In this document: piece by piece, positions 58,797 through 64,000 of the stretch
Position numbering within the stretch: position 1 is the stretch's first letter
Layout of the letters: each line of letters starts with the position of its first letter
Source of the DNA: CAZQYB01 sp964582985
GTDB lineage: Bacteria; Planctomycetota; Phycisphaerae; Sedimentisphaerales; Anaerobacaceae
DNA length: 64,000 bases
NCBI GenBank assembly: GCA_964582985.1
Contig: CAZOUM010000001.1
Span: 1-64,000, forward strand
Direction: 5' to 3'
The notes under the pieces: generated by a model
Told to the model about the DNA's origin: nothing
Databases searched by the model: none
The model's input: only the letters and a program-made list of their open reading frames with translations
Made by a program: the position numbers and the translations under genes

Positions 58797-60266
58797 ATGA
58801 GAACAAAACGAGTCGTACTGGTAGTCAGCCTTACCTTTCTGTTCCTTCACGCATCTTTTTGTCGATGCCTTGCTGCCGGCAAGCAGCCTGATTATCTGAA
58901 GATAGTCAGGTCGTATGCAGACGCCTTGATTGAAAATGGCCGAGATACCTACGGGACGGAACAATCACCGCTGTTCGCTTCGACACTTGGCCGCGGCACT
59001 TTATCATTGATGAGCGATAAACCAGGCCGTATTCAGGGTATTCGAAACGGCGACCGCACGCTCACCGGCGCAAACCCTATGCACGACCAGGACCTGTATC
59101 AGGTCCTCTACGCCCTGACTAAACTGACCGGCAAAAAACGATACGCCAAAGAGGCCGACAAAGCGCTGAAGTGGTTCTTCGAGCATTGCCAGAGTCCTGC
59201 AACTGGATTGTTGACCTGGGGCGAGCACATTGGATGGGGCTTCCGAAAGGAAACAATCATTGGAAGGGGGGACACTCATGAGTTCTTCGCCCCGTGGGTC
59301 TTGTGGGACCGCTCCTTCAAACTGGCACCACAGCCCTGTGCCAAATTCGCCCGTGGGCTTTGGGACCACCAGATTCACGAACACAGCGGAGATTTCTCCC
59401 GCCACGCCGGCTGGGCACAGCATGGAACCGGTGTCCACAACGGCTACCCGCGGCACGGTGGATTCTATATCGCTACCTGGGCTAAAGCTTACGAACAAAC
59501 GAAAGACCCAACTTTCCTCAAGGCCGTCGAGACCCTCGTCGACCATTTTGAAAAAACCAGCAGTAAACAATCGGGTGCTATTCCCTGTTCTACAAACCCG
59601 GGCCGTATAGAGATTATGTGGCCCGAGAGCAACCTCTCGCTCGCTGTTGACCTGTGGGATGCCGCTGAGAAGGTCCCGGAAAAATTAGCCCAGAAGATGC
59701 GTCAGAGAGCCTTTAAGACCGACCGCGTCTATTTGAGCCTTGCCCATGATTTTAGCCCCAGCGGCAAGGGCTTTGTCGCCGGCGCTAACGTTCATACGCT
59801 CGAGCGTCTTACCAAAGGCCCCTGGACCGATACCGCAGTATGGGCCACCGGCTACGGCAAAGCTACCGATGCTCAAATTGCTATGCTTTGCTATCTGCGC
59901 TACCAGCAGGTCAAAACAGACGGCTACAAAAAATTGGTCCTCGATGCAGCCTCACGTTACTTGTACACCGAACCGGACGTGGGAATAACCTTATATCCGG
60001 GCTCGATGGCCGAGGCCATTTTCCTTATGCTGGCTGCGCACAGGCTTACAGGACAAGAGTATTACCTCAAGCGTGCAGATTATTTTGCGCGACGAGCCGT
60101 CGAAATTTTCCTGGATGACAATTCTTCGTTACCAAAGGCCAGTTCCGAGCATACCCATTACGAGACCATCACCGGCGGCGATGACCTGATGATGGCTTTG
60201 TTGGACCTGTGGGTGGCAGAGAACCAACCGAAGAAAAAACCTCGATTGATTTACGAGCACCGGTAA
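58797..60266 (+). CDS. Secreted alpha/alpha-toroid protein (possible polysaccharide-degrading enzyme)
   Basis: The 489-residue protein has a signal peptide (VVLVVSLTFLFLHASFCRCLAAG). Regular helices such as YQVLYALTKLTGKKRYAKEADKALKWFFEHC, FYIATWAKAYEQTKDPTFLKAVETLVDHF, MLCYLRYQQVKTDGYKKLVLDAASRYLY and EAIFLMLAAHRLTGQEYYLKRADYFARRAVEIFL are typical of (alpha/alpha)6 toroids in polysaccharide lyases and glycosidases. No catalytic motif is certain. It is a plausible carbohydrate enzyme. Confidence 0.6.
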   Translation: MRTKRVVLVVSLTFLFLHASFCRCLAAGKQPDYLKIVRSYADALIENGRDTYGTEQSPLFASTLGRGTLSLMSDKPGRIQGIRNGDRTLTGANPMHDQDLYQVLYALTKLTGKKRYAKEADKALKWFFEHCQSPATGLLTWGEHIGWGFRKETIIGRGDTHEFFAPWVLWDRSFKLAPQPCAKFARGLWDHQIHEHSGDFSRHAGWAQHGTGVHNGYPRHGGFYIATWAKAYEQTKDPTFLKAVETLVDHFEKTSSKQSGAIPCSTNPGRIEIMWPESNLSLAVDLWDAAEKVPEKLAQKMRQRAFKTDRVYLSLAHDFSPSGKGFVAGANVHTLERLTKGPWTDTAVWATGYGKATDAQIAMLCYLRYQQVKTDGYKKLVLDAASRYLYTEPDVGITLYPGSMAEAIFLMLAAHRLTGQEYYLKRADYFARRAVEIFLDDNSSLPKASSEHTHYETITGGDDLMMALLDLWVAENQPKKKPRLIYEHR

Positions 60267-60434
60267 ATATATCGCCATAAATGACAGCTTGTATACCAGA
60301 ATTCAGAAACGACACTTGCCCCACGAGGCCCTTTTTTGGTATATAAGTAGTTCGCAGCGCTTAAACTAGGAATGACGGCAGCCCAAACGTAATAGAGTGC
60401 GTTTGGGACTCCGAAAAAACCAAGAAAGGCTTCA

Positions 60435-62186
60435 ATGCTACTCTCTGCACGGACGCAAAAAAAGCAGTGGATAATCCAGCCTGAAGACCACAGACGAGAG
60501 CAGCTTGCTAAATCGCTGAAACTCTCCCCTCTCTTAGCGCAGGTTTTAATCAATCGCGGTGTAGTTGATGCCCATGCTGGTTCCGTTTTCCTAAACCCCA
60601 AACTGACCGAGCTTATCCAGCCGGACTTGATGCCGGGAGTTCAGCAGGCAGTTAGCCGAATCAAGCAGGCCATTAAATCGAAAGAAAAAATCACCGTCTA
60701 CGGTGACTATGATGTAGACGGCATTACCGGCGTAGCAATTCTCTGGCAAATCCTGACGCTGCTTGGCGCAGATGTCGATTGCTACATCCCACACCGCATC
60801 GACGAAGGTTACGGGCTGAATGACCAGGCCATTCGCTCCTTGGCCGAGGCCGGCACAGGGCTTTTGGTCACCGTGGATTGCGGCGTTACCGCATTTAGCT
60901 CAGCCGAGCTTGCCGGGCAATTAGGCCTTGAGCTAATAATAACCGACCATCACCAGCCCGGTCCCGACCTGCCAGGAGCCGTCGCCACCGTGCACCCCGC
61001 CCTGGATGAATCCTACGCCAATCAGGATTCATCCGGTTCGATGGTAGCCTTTAAATTGGCCTGGGCGATAGCTAACGAATTCAGCGCTGGCCGAAAGCTC
61101 GAACCGACGCTACGCGAATTTATGATAAATGCAACTTCGCTCGCCGCCATTGGTACAATCGCTGATATTGTCGACCTGCGGGGCGAAAACAGGGTTCTGA
61201 CAAGCTTCGGCCTCAAATCCCTGCCTCACTGCAAACTCTGCGGCATCCAGGCCTTGATTGAATCAGCTAATCTTACAGGCCGGGGCCTCGACAGTTTTCA
61301 CATAGGCTTTCGTCTCGCGCCAATGTTAAACGCGGCTGGCAGGATGGGACATGCTCGACTGGCGGTAGAACTTTTGACTACTGATAACCCGGTCCACGCG
61401 ACCCAAATAGCCGAATACCTCAAGGACCAAAACCGACGCCGTCAGCAGTGCGAGCGAAAGATATTCAAACAGGCCTGTGAAATGATAGCGGAGCAAAACC
61501 TCGACCACCCCGACCGAAAGAGCATAGTTCTCGCAAGCCAGAACTGGCATACAGGCGTCATAGGCATCGTCGCTACCAGAATAGTGGAAAAATTCTATCG
61601 TCCAACGATTATGATTAACACTGCAGGTACTGACAACTCTACGGCCCAGGGCTCCGCCCGCTCGATTACAGGATTTGATATACTTGGTGCAATCTCCGCC
61701 TGCTCGCAGCACTTGCGCAGTTTTGGCGGGCACAAAATGGCGGCTGGTATAACTATCAAACCAGAGAAAATTGACCAGTTCGCAACTGAATTTGAGGCTT
61801 ATGCACAGCAGCACTTAACTGAAAGTGATTGTGCAGCCAAACTTCACATTGACGCAGCGGCGCCATTGAGCGGATTCAAGAAGGAAACGGTTAGTGAGCT
61901 GCAGATGCTTGAGCCCTTCGGCCAGGGTAATCCCAGGCCGATTTTCGCAACGAAAGGTGTTCGTCTTGCTGCTCCGCCAAGAAAGGTCGGCTCAGGGGGT
62001 AAGCATCTCCAGCTTACGATAACCGACAATACAACCGCCGTCCGCTGCATCGGCTTTCGGTTCGGAAAGTTGGAAAAGAAGCTGCTTGATTACGACTTCT
62101 TCGATGTCGCCTATCAACCACAGCTCAATGACTATAACGGCATTAGCAATGTAGAATTTGTTCTTGAGGATGTACAATTTGAATAG
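60435..62186 (+). CDS. recJ: Single-stranded-DNA-specific exonuclease RecJ
   Basis: The 583-residue protein has the DHH motif series: VYGDYDVDGITGVAIL, DCGVTAFSSAELAGQLGLELIITDHHQPG, a later NAAGRMGHARLAVELL segment and DHH-associated SFGGHKMAAGITI, with a C-terminal OB-like region (LEPFGQGNPRPIFATKGVRL). RecJ degrades single-stranded DNA 5' to 3' in recombination and mismatch repair. The start at 60435 is the ATG of MLLSARTQKK. Confidence 0.94.
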   Translation: MLLSARTQKKQWIIQPEDHRREQLAKSLKLSPLLAQVLINRGVVDAHAGSVFLNPKLTELIQPDLMPGVQQAVSRIKQAIKSKEKITVYGDYDVDGITGVAILWQILTLLGADVDCYIPHRIDEGYGLNDQAIRSLAEAGTGLLVTVDCGVTAFSSAELAGQLGLELIITDHHQPGPDLPGAVATVHPALDESYANQDSSGSMVAFKLAWAIANEFSAGRKLEPTLREFMINATSLAAIGTIADIVDLRGENRVLTSFGLKSLPHCKLCGIQALIESANLTGRGLDSFHIGFRLAPMLNAAGRMGHARLAVELLTTDNPVHATQIAEYLKDQNRRRQQCERKIFKQACEMIAEQNLDHPDRKSIVLASQNWHTGVIGIVATRIVEKFYRPTIMINTAGTDNSTAQGSARSITGFDILGAISACSQHLRSFGGHKMAAGITIKPEKIDQFATEFEAYAQQHLTESDCAAKLHIDAAAPLSGFKKETVSELQMLEPFGQGNPRPIFATKGVRLAAPPRKVGSGGKHLQLTITDNTTAVRCIGFRFGKLEKKLLDYDFFDVAYQPQLNDYNGISNVEFVLEDVQFE

Positions 62187-62236
62187 AATTCGTCTCGTTG
62201 TTCCCGATACGTAATGTGAAATAGGAGAAACTCTTT

Positions 62237-63115
62237 ATGAGACTCTTGCGAAACTTCCTCGTTGCCGCCGGCGTGATTATTCTTTCTGGCTGTGCTGATG
62301 TTGGGCCCAGCCTAAAAATTCAGACGTCCGGACAGACAAATCCCTGGACGCATTTGAATTTATACAACAATCCGGATAATTTCCAGTTTGCGATTGTGGC
62401 CGACCGAACCGGCGGCCATAGGCCGGGCGTCTTCGCGGATGCTGTCGAAAAGTTGAACCTTCTAAAACCTGAGTTTGTTATGTCTATCGGCGATTTAATC
62501 GAGGGCTATAGCGAGGATAATGCGGAACTAAACCATCAGTGGAACGAATTTGACGGTTTAGTGAATAAACTGCAGATGCCGTTCTTTTACGTGCCGGGAA
62601 ATCACGATATCAGCAACGAAGTAATGGCCAAGAAATGGCAGAAACGCCTCGGCCAAACCTATTATCACTTCACTTACCACAATGTCCTGTTCCTGTGTTT
62701 GAATACCGAAGATACTTGTAAGGGTTGTATTGGTCACCAACAGATTGAATATTTTCAAAAGATCCTCAAGGCCAATAGAAACGTCCGCTGGACACTCGTA
62801 TTTATGCATCAGCCCCTCTGGAGAAAAGGCGAAACATTGGAAAATTGGGAGAAGTTTGAATCGTTATTGGCAGATAGACCCTATACTGTCTTTGCTGGAC
62901 ACACTCATAAATACAACAAATCTGTTCGCAAGGGCGGGCGGTACTACGTCTTGGCTATAACAGGTGGAGGTGGGGGAGGCGAGGACGGCCAGCCACTTGG
63001 ACTCGCTGAATGCCGATTCGACCATATAGTGTGGATAACTATGACCGACACCGGCCCCGTACTGGCAAATCTCCTGCTCGAAGGTATATTGGACGATGAA
63101 CCTTGCCCACAATAG
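62237..63115 (+). CDS. Metallophosphoesterase lipoprotein
   Basis: The 292-residue protein has a lipobox LSGC (Cys ~19). Metallophosphoesterase motifs follow: FAIVADRTGGH (with Asp but without the usual second His), MSIGDLIEGY, VPGNHDIS and VFAGHTHKY. It probably hydrolyses phosphoester bonds in the periplasm using two metals. The DxT replacement of DxH makes it unusual in motif I. It follows recJ by 50 bp. Confidence 0.82.
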   Translation: MRLLRNFLVAAGVIILSGCADVGPSLKIQTSGQTNPWTHLNLYNNPDNFQFAIVADRTGGHRPGVFADAVEKLNLLKPEFVMSIGDLIEGYSEDNAELNHQWNEFDGLVNKLQMPFFYVPGNHDISNEVMAKKWQKRLGQTYYHFTYHNVLFLCLNTEDTCKGCIGHQQIEYFQKILKANRNVRWTLVFMHQPLWRKGETLENWEKFESLLADRPYTVFAGHTHKYNKSVRKGGRYYVLAITGGGGGGEDGQPLGLAECRFDHIVWITMTDTGPVLANLLLEGILDDEPCPQ

Positions 63116-63137
63116 GGGCCGGGGCAGAACGTTCAGC

Positions 63138-64000
63138 CTAAATGCTACCCCCTTTTTTGGTGACCATCACCTTGTCAATTTTGAACTGCCCCAGAATCTT
63201 GGCTAAAACGAAAAAGTCCTCCGGATTGCCATTGCCGACCGCCAGAGCAATATGTCCGGCGTCGTAACCGCCCCGCTCAGTGCCCTTAAATGCCGCATCC
63301 AGCCCGACCCATTTGCCGCCGACATACGCCTGCGCCCACGCGTGCCCACCGAAACCTCGCAAACCGGCAAAATCATCCACGTATGCCACGCCGGTAACCA
63401 CCTGCGCCGGTATCCCAATAGCCCTGCACATCGCCGCTGTCAGCACCGCATGCTCTGTGCAGTCGCCTTGCCTGCTGGCCGCAACCTCCACTGCTGAAGC
63501 ATAGCCAACCGACAGGTTCTTGTTATCAATGTATTTGGCCACAAATGCTTCGATTCTTTTGGCGGCCTCGGCTGCGTCTTTCGTCCTGCCAATCGCGCGA
63601 CGGGCAAGCTTGATAATCCGTTTGTCATCACTTTGAAGGAATCTCGTTGGCTTCGCCGCTTCCAGAATTGCTTTATCTTTACCTTTATATGCAAACCTTG
63701 CCCCCGCTGGTGCCGCCACAGGCTCTACCGTCACGACTATAATACCGTCCTTGCCGAGTCTTACGCTTTGATTGTCAGTTGAAGGTATCATCGGACTGTT
63801 CGCATCACCAATCGGGACTAGACGATAAGCAATTGCCTTGGCCGACCCCACTTTCTCCAGAGGCACGGGACTGGGCAAAAACATCTTATTTATCAATTCC
63901 AGCACATCGTTCTGGCCCAGTGCAAACTCCTTCGCGCACGCCACCATCTCAATTTGCATACCCATCATAGGCATTACGGTCTTTTGCATACGAAGCTCAT
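63138..64000 (-). CDS. Transglutaminase-like protein (5' end outside the window)
   Basis: The frame is open to the right edge, so the N-terminus lies outside the window; the first internal ATG is at 63989. The transglutaminase core shows the catalytic Cys in SRQGDCTEHAVLTAAMCRAIGIPAQVVTGVAY, the His in GGHAWAQAYV and Asp in GLDAAF. An upstream beta-rich region (~20-130) precedes it. It may crosslink or cleave peptide-like bonds, or be a structural protease. Confidence 0.8.
   Translation of the reverse strand, partial: ELRMQKTVMPMMGMQIEMVACAKEFALGQNDVLELINKMFLPSPVPLEKVGSAKAIAYRLVPIGDANSPMIPSTDNQSVRLGKDGIIVVTVEPVAAPAGARFAYKGKDKAILEAAKPTRFLQSDDKRIIKLARRAIGRTKDAAEAAKRIEAFVAKYIDNKNLSVGYASAVEVAASRQGDCTEHAVLTAAMCRAIGIPAQVVTGVAYVDDFAGLRGFGGHAWAQAYVGGKWVGLDAAFKGTERGGYDAGHIALAVGNGNPEDFFVLAKILGQFKIDKVMVTKKGGSI

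Overview
The window looks like a chromosomal segment of a free-living Gram-negative bacterium, most likely a planctomycete of the Phycisphaerae type. This placement is an inference from gene content, not from a marker gene: there are two DUF4954 beta-helix proteins around nagB, a divergent thymidylate-synthase homologue, a PurF paralogue beside purF-purM, many secreted beta-propeller and lipoprotein genes, and a free-standing ATP-cone protein beside nrdR. No rRNA, tRNA or CRISPR array was found. Code 11 fits throughout, apart from one in-frame TAG in a methyltransferase gene (1434-2078).

Layout. 1-2.1 kb: end of a probable K+ transporter, its RCK subunit, a GNAT acetyltransferase and the interrupted methyltransferase. 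2.1-4 kb (-): rluD-type gene and a membrane-anchored TPR-like protein. 4.2-9.4 kb (+): S55 peptidase-like secreted protein, beta-propeller protein, fumarase alpha subunit. 9.5-13.5 kb (-): ribE-pdxA-rsmA-hydrolase operon. 13.6-17.7 kb (+): small membrane protein, ThyA-like protein, parvulin, a structured intergenic region, nrdR and an ATP-cone protein. 17.7-26.7 kb: miaA (-), then ispA, dxs, nadK, a TPR protein and a DinG helicase (+). 27-38.9 kb (+): a compact tailed-phage structural module (portal, scaffold-like, major capsid, connector, tail and fibre genes, lipoprotein) without a terminase, integrase, tape measure or replication gene. 39-46.4 kb: ThuA-like lipoprotein and DUF503 (+), then the thioesterase-purF-purM-purF2-membrane protein cluster (-). 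46.6-53 kb: SurA/PpiC protein (+), then DUF4954-nagB-DUF4954 (-). 53.3-64 kb: amidase-like protein, Arg/Gly-rich secreted protein, ASCH protein, RmuC, NHL propeller, SDR, secreted alpha-toroid protein, RecJ, metallophosphoesterase and a transglutaminase-like protein cut by the window edge.

The most unusual signal is repeat DNA inside and at the edges of housekeeping genes. Short palindromes lie in frame inside the fumarase, hydrolase and rsmA genes. The same palindromes recur in different genes and in opposite orientation relative to the reading frame, as with Rickettsia palindromic elements. A second class is built of degenerate 7-bp units that often reverse orientation to form large palindromes. 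One 84-bp array (12 heptads) is translated inside fumarase, one 21-bp array lies inside dxs, and others form the ends of the rluD, pdxA, ispA and purF reading frames. None was seen in the phage module.

Other points of interest are a predicted pair of NrdR boxes 31 bp apart over the nrdR promoter, a PurF paralogue with Ser in place of the catalytic Cys, and an unassigned RNA-like region at 15.9-16.35 kb.
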